Assembly (NCBI GenBank): GCA_035649235.1
Contig: DASRJX010000143.1
Span: 1 to 35,417, forward strand
Source of the DNA: DASRJX01 sp035649235
GTDB lineage: Bacteria > Acidobacteriota > Polarisedimenticolia > Gp22-AA2
Direction: 5' to 3'
Length of the DNA stretch: 35,417 nt
The notes under the pieces were generated by a model. The model was not told where the DNA came from. It searched no databases and saw nothing but the letters and a program-made list of their open reading frames with translations. This document shows, piece by piece, positions 1 through 7,391 of this stretch. Numbering within the stretch: position 1 is the stretch's first letter; every line of letters begins with the position of its first letter. A program made the position numbers and the translations under genes.

Positions 1-2660
1 CCGCCGACCAGGCCCTGCAGGCGGCCGCGAGCGACATCTACCGGGACGACCTCGTCTACCGCAAGCACCGGTCGACCTTCGACGCGGTACGGTTCGAATA
101 CGAAGAAGCCGCGCACCAGGGCGCCGCGAACTCGGCCCGTCTCAAGGAAGAGATGGATCATCTGGCGTCGGAGATGGAGCGGTACCGCGTCGCCCTCCTC
201 GGGCACGAGAAGCGTAAGGCCACGGCGGAGGCCGCGCTCAAGGCGATCACCGGGCAGGCCGACGCGGCAGGCAAGGAGATCGAGACGCTCGAGTCCAACA
301 TCCTGCGCCTCGAGAAGAAGCTCGACACCGTCGCTCCGGCCGGCGTCATGAAGGCGGCGATTGCCCTGCTCAACGCCCCGCTGCTCGATTTCATCGCTCC
401 GACCATCCGCATCCAACAGGTGGTGCTCGAGCGCTCCCCCATCGACATCAACTTCACGCGCATCCCCAGAGCCGACCGCTGCCAGACGTGCCACCTGGCG
501 GCCGAACGCGCCGGCTACGAGGAGTTCGAGCAGCCGTTCCGTACCCACCCGAACCTCGATTTGTTCAGCGGGGCGAACTCCCCCCATCCCGTGGATCGGT
601 TCGGCTGCACCCCCTGCCACGGCGGCCGCGATCGGGCGGTGGAGTTCAACTATGCGGTCCACATGCCCGACACGGCCGAGCAGCAGGCGGCCTGGAAGAC
701 GACGTACGACTGGGAGCGCGATCACTACTGGGAGTTCCCGATGCTCCAGCGCAGCCGCACCGAGGCGAGCTGCCTCAAGTGCCACGCGGGAGTGGTCACC
801 GTCCCGAAGGCGGAGCACCTCAACCGGGGGCTGCAGATCGTGGAGCGCGTCGGCTGCTACGGCTGCCACAAGATGCGCGGCTTCCTCGACCGGCCGAAGG
901 TGGCGCCCCGGCTGGCGCGCATCGCCTCCAAGACCACGCCGGAGTGGATGGCGCGCTGGATCAAGAACCCCAAGGCGTTCCGCGGCAGCACCCGCATGCC
1001 CCGGTTCTTCGGCCTGCCCAACAATCAGGCGCCCGAGGACCAGGAGCGCGAGGACGCCGAGATCCTCGGCATCGTCGCCTACCTGCTGGCGAAATCGGAG
1101 CGCCCCGAGTACGCGCCCCTTCCGGGACGCGGCGACGCCGTCCGCGGCGAGCGCCTGGTGAAGACGGTCGGCTGCATGGGGTGCCACGCCATCGAGAAGG
1201 ACGAGGTGGCGCCGGAGGTGCTGCAGGCCCGGAACCGCCTCGAGGGTCCCGACCCCGTGGCGTTCGAGCGCCGGTTCGGGCCCGATCTGTCCCGCATCGG
1301 CGACAAGGCGCGCCCGGAGTGGATCTACCAGTGGGTTCGCAACCCGCGCGCCTACAGCCCCGACACGAAGATGCCCGACCTCCGCCTCAGCCAGCAGGAG
1401 GCTCTCGATATCACCGCCTATCTCTCGGGGCTCAAGGATCCCGCCGCGGCGGGAGACGTGATGCCGCCGCAGCCTCGTCCCGAGGCGCGGGACAAAGCAC
1501 TCCTCGCGTTCCTGTCCCAGCGCCAGACTCCAGACGACGCCAAGGCCGCCGTCGATGCCATGAGCGAGGGCGACCGCGACGTGATGCTCGGCGAGCGGAC
1601 GATCGCCCGCTACGGCTGCTTCGGGTGCCACCTGATCCCGGGATTCGAGAAGACCCCCGTCATCGGCACCGACCTCTCGGAGGAAGGGAGCAAGCATCCC
1701 GACCTGCTGTACTTCGGCTTCCAGCACCAGCTCGATCACACGTCGCCCGCCTGGTTCTACCAGAAGCTCAAGTCGCCCCGCTCGTTCGACGAGGGGAAGG
1801 TGGCGGCGTTCTACGACCGCCTGCGTATGCCGCAGTTCGACCTCACGGACGCGGACGCGGCTTCGGTCACGCTCATCCTGCAGGCCCTCACCAAGGAGAA
1901 GGTGCCGCTCGAGAGCGTGCGCCGGCTCACGGCTCGCGAGGAGACGGTGGAGGTGGGCCGGAGGCTGGTCCGCGACTACAATTGCCAGGGCTGCCACGTC
2001 CTGGATGGCCGGGGAGGCGCCATCCGGGAGAGCATCGCGTTGAACCTCAGGCAGGAGGGCAGAAGCGAGGACGAGGCGCAGTCGCTCGCCCCGAGCCTCG
2101 GCCCGCCGATCATCGACGGCGAGGGGGACAAGGTGCAGCCCGACTGGCTGTTCGGCTTCCTCAAGGCTCCGGAGCCGATCCGGCCGTGGCTGGCGGTCCG
2201 CATGCCGACGTTCCATTTCACCGATCAGGAGGCGAGCCAGCTGGTGAGCCACTTCGCGGCCAAGGACAAGAGGATGCCCTACGAGACCTTCGACCGGAAC
2301 CCGCCCTCCGGGCCCGGGCTCCACGCCGCGCTGACGATGTTCTCGAAGGACTACTTCGACTGCTGGAACTGCCACCAGCAGGGCGCCCGCAAGCCTCAGG
2401 GGCCGCCGGAAGGGTGGGCGCCCGATTTGATGCTCGCCTCGAGGCGCCTCAACCCCGACTGGATCGCCCGCTGGATCAAGGACCCGCAGAAGTTGATGCC
2501 CGGGACCAAGATGCCCACGTTCTACGATCCTGCCGACCCGAAAGGATCGGCGCCGCCCGACGTCCTGAGCGGTGATCCCGATCAGCAGATCGAGGCCCTG
2601 AAGCAGTACGTGTTCACCCTGGGGCAGAAACGCGCCACCGCCGTGGGGGCGCAGCCCTGA
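1..2660 (+). CDS. Octaheme c-type cytochrome, 5'-truncated by the window edge
   Basis: The reading frame is open from base 3 with no stop, so the gene begins upstream; the ATG at 153 is internal. About 885 residues are visible. The first ~130 are charged and helical, probably coiled coil. Eight CxxCH heme-binding motifs follow at visible residues 160 (CQTCH), 202 (CTPCH), 257 (CLKCH), 285 (CYGCH), 391 (CMGCH), 539 (CFGCH), 661 (CQGCH) and 787 (CWNCH). The last five each have a downstream Met-Pro motif (RMPRF, KMPDL, RMPQF, RMPTF, KMPTF), as in class I cytochrome c domains with a Met axial ligand. The first three lack it and may be bis-His. It is probably a periplasmic electron carrier or part of a quinol:cytochrome c oxidoreductase encoded upstream. 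That role is inferred from the neighbouring oxidase genes. It ends 20 bases before the cupredoxin-like gene, so the two are probably co-transcribed. Confidence 0.9.
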   Translation, partial: ADQALQAAASDIYRDDLVYRKHRSTFDAVRFEYEEAAHQGAANSARLKEEMDHLASEMERYRVALLGHEKRKATAEAALKAITGQADAAGKEIETLESNILRLEKKLDTVAPAGVMKAAIALLNAPLLDFIAPTIRIQQVVLERSPIDINFTRIPRADRCQTCHLAAERAGYEEFEQPFRTHPNLDLFSGANSPHPVDRFGCTPCHGGRDRAVEFNYAVHMPDTAEQQAAWKTTYDWERDHYWEFPMLQRSRTEASCLKCHAGVVTVPKAEHLNRGLQIVERVGCYGCHKMRGFLDRPKVAPRLARIASKTTPEWMARWIKNPKAFRGSTRMPRFFGLPNNQAPEDQEREDAEILGIVAYLLAKSERPEYAPLPGRGDAVRGERLVKTVGCMGCHAIEKDEVAPEVLQARNRLEGPDPVAFERRFGPDLSRIGDKARPEWIYQWVRNPRAYSPDTKMPDLRLSQQEALDITAYLSGLKDPAAAGDVMPPQPRPEARDKALLAFLSQRQTPDDAKAAVDAMSEGDRDVMLGERTIARYGCFGCHLIPGFEKTPVIGTDLSEEGSKHPDLLYFGFQHQLDHTSPAWFYQKLKSPRSFDEGKVAAFYDRLRMPQFDLTDADAASVTLILQALTKEKVPLESVRRLTAREETVEVGRRLVRDYNCQGCHVLDGRGGAIRESIALNLRQEGRSEDEAQSLAPSLGPPIIDGEGDKVQPDWLFGFLKAPEPIRPWLAVRMPTFHFTDQEASQLVSHFAAKDKRMPYETFDRNPPSGPGLHAALTMFSKDYFDCWNCHQQGARKPQGPPEGWAPDLMLASRRLNPDWIARWIKDPQKLMPGTKMPTFYDPADPKGSAPPDVLSGDPDQQIEALKQYVFTLGQKRATAVGAQP

Positions 2661-2680
2661 ACGAGAGAGGAGCCAAGACG

Positions 2681-3382
2681 ATGAGACCGATGCGCACGCC
2701 GATCCTGTCCCTGACCCTGCTCGCCATGGCGCTCGTGGCCGGCACGGCGCGGGCCGGGGAGATCATCGGCAAGGTGAAGTACGCCGGTGCGGCACCGGCC
2801 CCCAAGAAGCTCGCCGTCACCAAGGACCAGGCGATCTGCGGCAAGGTCGAGCACATGGAGGAATCCCTCCTGGTCGGGGCCGACAAGGGGGTCCGGAACG
2901 TGGTCGTGAGCCTGACCGATCCCAAGGACGGGAAGAAGATGACCGTCCCGCCGAAGAACCCGGCCATCGATCAGAACGGCTGCCGCTTCGTCCCGCGCAT
3001 CCAGATCATCCCGGCGGGGGCCAGTGTCGACATCGTCAACAGCGACGGCATCCTGCACAACATCCACACCTGGTCGAAGGACAACACGGCCTTCAACAAG
3101 GCGCAGCCCAAGTTCAAAAAGGTGATGACGGAGAAGTTCGACAAGCCGGAGATCTTCCGAATCTCCTGCGACGTCCACTCCTGGATGAACGGCTGGCTCG
3201 TCGTCGCGGGCCACCCCTACTACGCCCTCTCGGATAACGCCGGCACCTTCAAGATCGCCGACGTGCCCGCCGGCAGCTACACGCTGGAGTACTGGCACGA
3301 GAAGCTCGGCAAGCAGACCAAGCAGGTGACTGTCCCGGCGACCGGATCGGTCACCGCCGACTTCGAGTACGCCGCCAAGTAG
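2681..3382 (+). CDS. Secreted cupredoxin-like protein with a C-terminal carboxypeptidase-regulatory-like domain
   Basis: This is a 233-residue protein with a Sec signal peptide (hydrophobic stretch about residues 8-22, likely cleavage after TARA at 25). A plastocyanin-like core carries the expected type 1 copper ligands: His126 in ILHNIH, then Cys163, His166 and Met169 in ISCDVHSWM. The last ~50 residues (GTFKIADVPAGSYTLEYWHE) match the beta-sandwich of carboxypeptidase-regulatory-like domains. Cys53 and Cys101 could form a disulfide. The start is well supported by AGGAG eight bases before the ATG. Because it follows the octaheme cytochrome by 20 bases, it may shuttle electrons between that protein and the oxidase encoded opposite; this is inference. 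The copper ligands are visible, but whether copper is bound is not known. Confidence 0.85.
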   Translation: MRPMRTPILSLTLLAMALVAGTARAGEIIGKVKYAGAAPAPKKLAVTKDQAICGKVEHMEESLLVGADKGVRNVVVSLTDPKDGKKMTVPPKNPAIDQNGCRFVPRIQIIPAGASVDIVNSDGILHNIHTWSKDNTAFNKAQPKFKKVMTEKFDKPEIFRISCDVHSWMNGWLVVAGHPYYALSDNAGTFKIADVPAGSYTLEYWHEKLGKQTKQVTVPATGSVTADFEYAAK

Positions 3383-3405
3383 CGCGACTCGCCCGCCCGG
3401 ATGCT

Positions 3406-4587
3406 CTAGCGTCCCGCGCCCTGCCCCGCCTCCAGGTGGCGGATCAGGGCGCGGGCTGCCTCGATCGGCTCCCCTAGATCCTCCGCGAACGAGGGCATGG
3501 CGGAGCCGACGCCGAACGTCAGCGCGCGGGCGAAGGCTTCGTCCGAACCGCCGCCGCGACGGCTGCAGGCGTGCGTCAGGTCGCCCGATCGCGGCACCAC
3601 CACGCCCGCCGCATCGGCCCAGAGAGTGCCCGCCTCCCGGGGGGTCATCCCACGCCCTGCGGCGCCGTGGCAGGTGGCGCACCCGAGGCGGTCCCAGAGG
3701 TCCTTCCCTCGCCCCTGGTCCGTCCCTTCGACCCGGGGCGTCGCCGGAGACGGAGTTGCCTCCACGCCCTCGGCACTGAGGCCGCTTCCTCGCAGGGCCG
3801 GAGAGAACTCCTTGATACGTAGTACCAGCGCCCAGCGCTCCTCGTCCGACAGGAAATAGAAGGCCGGCATCGCCGATCCCGTGCCGGTGCCGAGGGTGAT
3901 CATCCGGAAGAGGTCCGCATCGCGCGAAGCGGGCGTCGAGCGGAAGCGGTAGAGCCCGGCGGTGAAATCGCGCGGCGGAAAGAGGAGCAAGGCCGCCGCG
4001 GGCCCGCGCCCGTCCCCGCCCGCGCCGTGGCAGGCGGCGCAGTGCAGGCGGTACAACCTGTCCCCGCGCTCCAGCCGATCCGAGGCCGGCGCTTCCCTGG
4101 GCGCCGGGATGCGGGGCTCTCGGGACCGGAACTCGGCCCAGACATCCCGGCGCGCGCGCCCGAGCCCCTGAAGATACGCGACGAGCTGTTTGGCCTCCTC
4201 GGTGGGCTCGGGTGCGCCTCCTCTGCCTGCGCGGAACAGGTGGCGCGAGGCAGGCATCCTGGAGCCCGGGACGAGGATCTCCGGCGCGTACAGGTGGGCC
4301 TGCTGCCAGTCGTCGCTGCGGCGATGCCCTTCGAGGCCGAGATCGGGCCCGACGCGCGACGCCAGCGGCCCGGAGTCGACCGGACCGGGCAGGGAGACGG
4401 TGCCCCTGTCGGGCGGGGCGTCGAACTGTGTGTGGCAGCGCCCGCAGCCCTCACGGCGATAGACCGCCTCGCCCGCCGTCTCGTCGGCCGTGAGCGGCCG
4501 GGCCTCCGCGTCCGCCGCCGGGGCCCCCGGACCGGACGGCGGCTCGCCGGCGGGCGCGCAGGCGCCCAGGAGTGCCGGCAGGACCAT
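3406..4587 (-). CDS. Triheme cytochrome c lipoprotein with a CcoO/FixO-like first domain
   Basis: The protein has about 393 residues from the ATG at 4587, with a lipobox ending LLGAC (Cys10), so it is probably an outer-leaflet or periplasm-facing lipoprotein. Three CxxCH motifs are present: CGRCH at residue 48 (4432-4446), CAACH at 183 (4027-4041) and CATCH at 303 (3667-3681). The first domain has the pattern YRREGCGRCHTQ, RVGPDLG, a Trp-His-Leu-Tyr-Pro stretch and GSRMPA, which resembles CcoO/FixO of cbb3 oxidases. The other two look like ordinary class I cytochrome c domains. No CcoN is present. It is the last gene of the cox operon, and CoxB here lacks a fused cytochrome domain, so this is a reasonable electron donor to CuA (inference). 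The start is uncertain: the ATG leaves a very short signal sequence. GGAGG at 4625-4629 and in-frame CTG codons suggest a slightly longer N-terminus. Confidence 0.85.
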   Translation of the reverse strand: MVLPALLGACAPAGEPPSGPGAPAADAEARPLTADETAGEAVYRREGCGRCHTQFDAPPDRGTVSLPGPVDSGPLASRVGPDLGLEGHRRSDDWQQAHLYAPEILVPGSRMPASRHLFRAGRGGAPEPTEEAKQLVAYLQGLGRARRDVWAEFRSREPRIPAPREAPASDRLERGDRLYRLHCAACHGAGGDGRGPAAALLLFPPRDFTAGLYRFRSTPASRDADLFRMITLGTGTGSAMPAFYFLSDEERWALVLRIKEFSPALRGSGLSAEGVEATPSPATPRVEGTDQGRGKDLWDRLGCATCHGAAGRGMTPREAGTLWADAAGVVVPRSGDLTHACSRRGGGSDEAFARALTFGVGSAMPSFAEDLGEPIEAARALIRHLEAGQGAGR

Positions 4588-4645
4588 CAGGAGCGGCAGG
4601 CGCGCCAGGAGTCCCGAGGCGCGACCTCCCGGGGAACGGCGGAGG

Positions 4646-4900
4646 CTACGAGGAAGGCGGGTTGCCGTCGGACGTCGAGTCACGCCGGGACGACGACCTC
4701 GAAACCGCCACGACGAAGCAGGCGACCACCGCGCCCAGGATCCCGAGCATGAACAGGACGCTGATCGAGAGGCCCCGCCCCACGCTCCCCGCGCCGGCGG
4801 CGGTGTTGCACATGGCGCACTGAGCCGAGGCCACGCCCCCCGCGCCCAGGGCGGAGAGGAGCGCCACGATGAGCGCGTCAAATAAGGTAGAGCGCCGCAT
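4646..4900 (-). CDS. Small CxxC membrane protein of the oxidase operon, unknown function
   Basis: This is an 84-residue protein with an N-terminal signal or membrane segment (about residues 8-26, ending ASAQ), a CAMC motif at residues 28-31, a short Gly/Ala linker, one transmembrane segment (about 44-66) and a polar Ser/Arg/Asp tail. I do not recognise a named family. The ATG at 4900 overlaps the end of coxC by 23 bases, and the gene is followed closely by the triheme cytochrome, so it is almost certainly transcribed with the oxidase. An exported CxxC next to a membrane anchor could bind copper or act in thiol or heme handling during oxidase assembly; this is a guess from motif and context. 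Its position within a tightly packed operon and the clear membrane pattern support it being a real gene. Confidence 0.6.
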   Translation of the reverse strand: MRRSTLFDALIVALLSALGAGGVASAQCAMCNTAAGAGSVGRGLSISVLFMLGILGAVVACFVVAVSRSSSRRDSTSDGNPPSS

Positions 4901-5453
4901 ACAGACCGACCCACACAACACCGACGAAATGCCAGAACAGGGCGCAGACCTCGACCTTCTTCTGGCGCCCATCGGGAACCCAGGCCTCGCGCTGCCGCCA
5001 GGCGATGATCAGCAGCCAGACCACGCCGACCGTGGCGTGGACCGCGTGTGCGCCCGTCACGACGTAGAAGATCGACCCGTACGTGGTCCCCGCGAAGCTG
5101 AGCCCCTGGCGGAGAAGCATGGACCACTGCAACACCTGGAGCAGGAGGAACGCCGCCCCGAGCGCGGCGGAGATCGCCAGCCCGCGCCGCAGGCCGATGG
5201 CGTCGAGCGATCGCATGGCGCGCACCGCGCGGGCCAGGGCCAGACTCGACGCCAGGATGACCAGGGTGTTGAAGCCGCCCAGGCGGACCGGCAGCGCCGG
5301 GAGTCCAGGCGCGGGCCAGAGCTGTCCGGAGTACCGGAACACCAGATAGGCGCCCGTGAGTCCGGCGAAAAACATCGTCCCCGCCATCAGGAACACCAGC
5401 GTGCCGAAGCGGTGGATCGCGGGCATGGCGGGATCGGCGGCCCCGGAGCTCAT
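4878..5453 (-). CDS. coxC: Cytochrome c oxidase subunit III, copy 1 (divergent)
   Basis: This 191-residue, multi-span membrane protein is of the heme-copper oxidase subunit III family (about five transmembrane helices). It has the recognisable core FYVVTGAHAVHATVG and the C-terminal ALFWHFVGVVWVGLYAALYL. The ATG (5451-5453) overlaps the ctaB stop as ATGA, which fixes the start. Compared with the second subunit III at 12347-12952, two usually conserved acidic positions differ: the Glu before Trp in the third helix is Gln here (VLQW instead of AYEW), and the Asp after WHFV is Gly. It sits between ctaB and the small CxxC protein in the main oxidase operon, so it probably assembles with CoxA/CoxB. 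The acidic substitutions are read from the sequence; any effect on proton entry or oxidase stability is inference. Confidence 0.88.
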   Translation of the reverse strand: MSSGAADPAMPAIHRFGTLVFLMAGTMFFAGLTGAYLVFRYSGQLWPAPGLPALPVRLGGFNTLVILASSLALARAVRAMRSLDAIGLRRGLAISAALGAAFLLLQVLQWSMLLRQGLSFAGTTYGSIFYVVTGAHAVHATVGVVWLLIIAWRQREAWVPDGRQKKVEVCALFWHFVGVVWVGLYAALYLI

Positions 5454-6376
5454 GGGAGCGTCACCCTTCGATCGAGGGCCAGCAGCAGGAGCAGCGCCGG
5501 AAGATAGGTCACCGAGGCCAGGAGAACCCGGCGGGCGGCGCGGGCCGAGCCGTCCAGGGCGACGGGAATCGCCACGCAGGCGAACAGCAGTCCGAGCAGA
5601 AGGGCCGCCCAGAAGTATGCCGTTCCGGCGAGACCCCAGAGCGTCGGCAGCAGGGTGATCGGTACCAGGACGAAGACGTGCGCCACGATCAGTCTTCCGG
5701 TCAGCGTGTTCTCCCCCGTCCGCACCGGAAGCATCATGAAGCCCCCCCGCTCGTAGTCTTCCCGGTAGAGGCAGGCGATCGCCAGCGCGTGCGGCATCTG
5801 CCACGCGAACAGGATCGCGAACAGGATGACGCCGCCGGCGCCGATGCCACCGTCCGCGGCCGCCCACCCGACCAGCGGCGGCAGGGCGCCGGGGAGAGCG
5901 CCCACGAGCGTGCAGAAGGTCGATCGCTTCTTGAGCGGCGTGTAGGCGAACAGGTAGCTCACGAGGATGAGGGCGACGAGCCCCGCCGCGACGCGATTGA
6001 CCGACAGGGCGAGGTGGGCCATCCCCACGGCCGAGGTCGCGCAGCCGAAGAACAGGGCCTGGCGTGGCTCGAGTCGTCCGGCCGGCAGCGGGCGGCCCTG
6101 GGTACGGTGCATCCGCGCGTCCTCCGCGCGCTCGATGTACTGGTTCAGGGCGGAGGCTCCTGCCGCCGCCAGGGCCATTCCGAAGAGGGTGTGGAGCAGC
6201 AGGCCCATCTCGACGCCCCTGCGGGAGCCGAGGTAGAAGCCGACGAGGGCCGTCACCAGGACCAGCGAGGTGAGGCGCGGCTTGCTGAGGTCGAGATAGA
6301 GGGCCAGGCGCTCGCGGAGAGGGCGGGGCTGGGCGTCGACCGTCGGCGCCTCGAAGGCGCGATCGGCCCGGATCAT
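5450..6376 (-). CDS. ctaB: Protoheme IX farnesyltransferase (heme O synthase)
   Basis: This 308-residue polytopic membrane protein belongs to the UbiA prenyltransferase superfamily. It transfers a farnesyl group to protoheme to make heme O. The first Asp-rich prenyl-diphosphate-binding motif is clear: NQYIERAEDARMHRTQGRPL, with the N-x3-E/D-x3-D pattern followed by RT and RPLP. The second conserved region is REDYERGGFMMLPV. About eight to nine membrane helices are visible. The ATG at 6376 overlaps the ctaA stop (ATGA), and its own stop overlaps coxC in the same way, so the three genes are translationally coupled. It works directly upstream of CtaA in heme A synthesis for the oxidase encoded by coxA. 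Length is normal for the family. Confidence 0.95.
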   Translation of the reverse strand: MIRADRAFEAPTVDAQPRPLRERLALYLDLSKPRLTSLVLVTALVGFYLGSRRGVEMGLLLHTLFGMALAAAGASALNQYIERAEDARMHRTQGRPLPAGRLEPRQALFFGCATSAVGMAHLALSVNRVAAGLVALILVSYLFAYTPLKKRSTFCTLVGALPGALPPLVGWAAADGGIGAGGVILFAILFAWQMPHALAIACLYREDYERGGFMMLPVRTGENTLTGRLIVAHVFVLVPITLLPTLWGLAGTAYFWAALLLGLLFACVAIPVALDGSARAARRVLLASVTYLPALLLLLALDRRVTLP

Positions 6377-7377
6377 GCCGGGACCCTTTCCTGATCGACC
6401 AGCCGATCCTGCGCCGCTGCCGTCATGGCGCGCGGCAGCACGACGCCGGTGCCGGCGGCCCGGATCGTCAGAACAAGCAGCGTCGCCAGGAGGAGCGCTC
6501 CACAGACCAGGTGCGCCGTCGTCGGCACCACGGCCAGACGGCTCAGGACAGACGCCCCTCCCAGGGCGATCTGGAGCACGACCAGAGCCACGGCGAGGCG
6601 CGCGGGCGCCACGAGATCCGGCCGTTCCGGATACCGGGACGCTCTCACGGCGACCCAGAGCACGGCCGCGGCGATGGCGATCGCCCCCACGCGGTGCGCG
6701 AAATGCACTCCGATCTCCAGGGACAGGAACGGCGGCACGAGGCGGCCGAAAGCCAGCGGGACGTCCGGGATCGCGAGCCCGGCCCCGGTGTGGCGCATCA
6801 CGGCACCCAGCACGAGCTGCGCGTAAACCAGCGCGCCCGCAAGACCAGCGAGCACGGGGAGAGACGGCCGCCTCCCGCGCCCGAGCGGCCCTCTGACTCC
6901 GGCATGGTGTCCGGGGGATGTGACCTCCGCCAGCACCACGACCACCGAGAAAAACGCCTGGGCGAGACAGGCGTGAGCCACCGAGACGACGGGCGGCAGC
7001 CGGAGCAGCACGGTCAGCCCGCCGAGGAGTCCCTGCAGCACCACCATGCCGAACGCCGCGAACGCCAGGGCCCGCACCCAGCGCCGCCGCTCGCGGCGCG
7101 CGTGCCAGACCAGCGTCACGAAAGTCAGGAGCCCGACCGTGGCGGCCACCAGGCGGTGTCCATGCTCGAACAGCACGCCTCCGACCATGGGCGGGAAAAC
7201 CTTGCCGAACGACAGTGGCCAGTCGGGGACCGCGAGGCCCGATCCGGTGCTGGTGACGAGTCCCCCGGCGGCGAGCAGGACGACCGTGGCGGAGGCCAGG
7301 AGCAGGGAGAACCGGTGCCGCCAGCGGTCGAACCCGGGCGCCGGCACCTCTGCCTTCCGACGCTGGCCGTCTCCCAT
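6373..7377 (-). CDS. ctaA: Heme A synthase (CtaA/COX15 family)
   Basis: This 334-residue integral membrane protein is predicted to oxidise the heme O methyl group to give heme A. It shows the expected internal duplication: TSTGSGLAVPDWPLSFG in the first half and RHTGAGLAIPDVPLAFG in the second. The paired conserved histidines are in EHGHRLVAA and SVAHACL (first half) and HFAHRVGA and TTAHLVCG (second half). About eight membrane helices are visible. The start at ATG 7377 is preceded by GGGAAGG and lies 14 bases after the coxA stop. The stop overlaps the ctaB start by four bases. Placement between coxA and ctaB is typical of heme A-using oxidase operons. Confidence 0.95.
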   Translation of the reverse strand: MGDGQRRKAEVPAPGFDRWRHRFSLLLASATVVLLAAGGLVTSTGSGLAVPDWPLSFGKVFPPMVGGVLFEHGHRLVAATVGLLTFVTLVWHARRERRRWVRALAFAAFGMVVLQGLLGGLTVLLRLPPVVSVAHACLAQAFFSVVVVLAEVTSPGHHAGVRGPLGRGRRPSLPVLAGLAGALVYAQLVLGAVMRHTGAGLAIPDVPLAFGRLVPPFLSLEIGVHFAHRVGAIAIAAAVLWVAVRASRYPERPDLVAPARLAVALVVLQIALGGASVLSRLAVVPTTAHLVCGALLLATLLVLTIRAAGTGVVLPRAMTAAAQDRLVDQERVPA

Positions 7378-7391
7378 CGCCTTCCCGCTCC

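Noticed and set aside
488..2575. Long second open frame inside the octaheme cytochrome gene
   Set aside because: It is Arg/Pro/Gly-rich with no domain pattern; in GC-rich DNA such frames arise by codon bias, and the cytochrome frame has eight CxxCH motifs.
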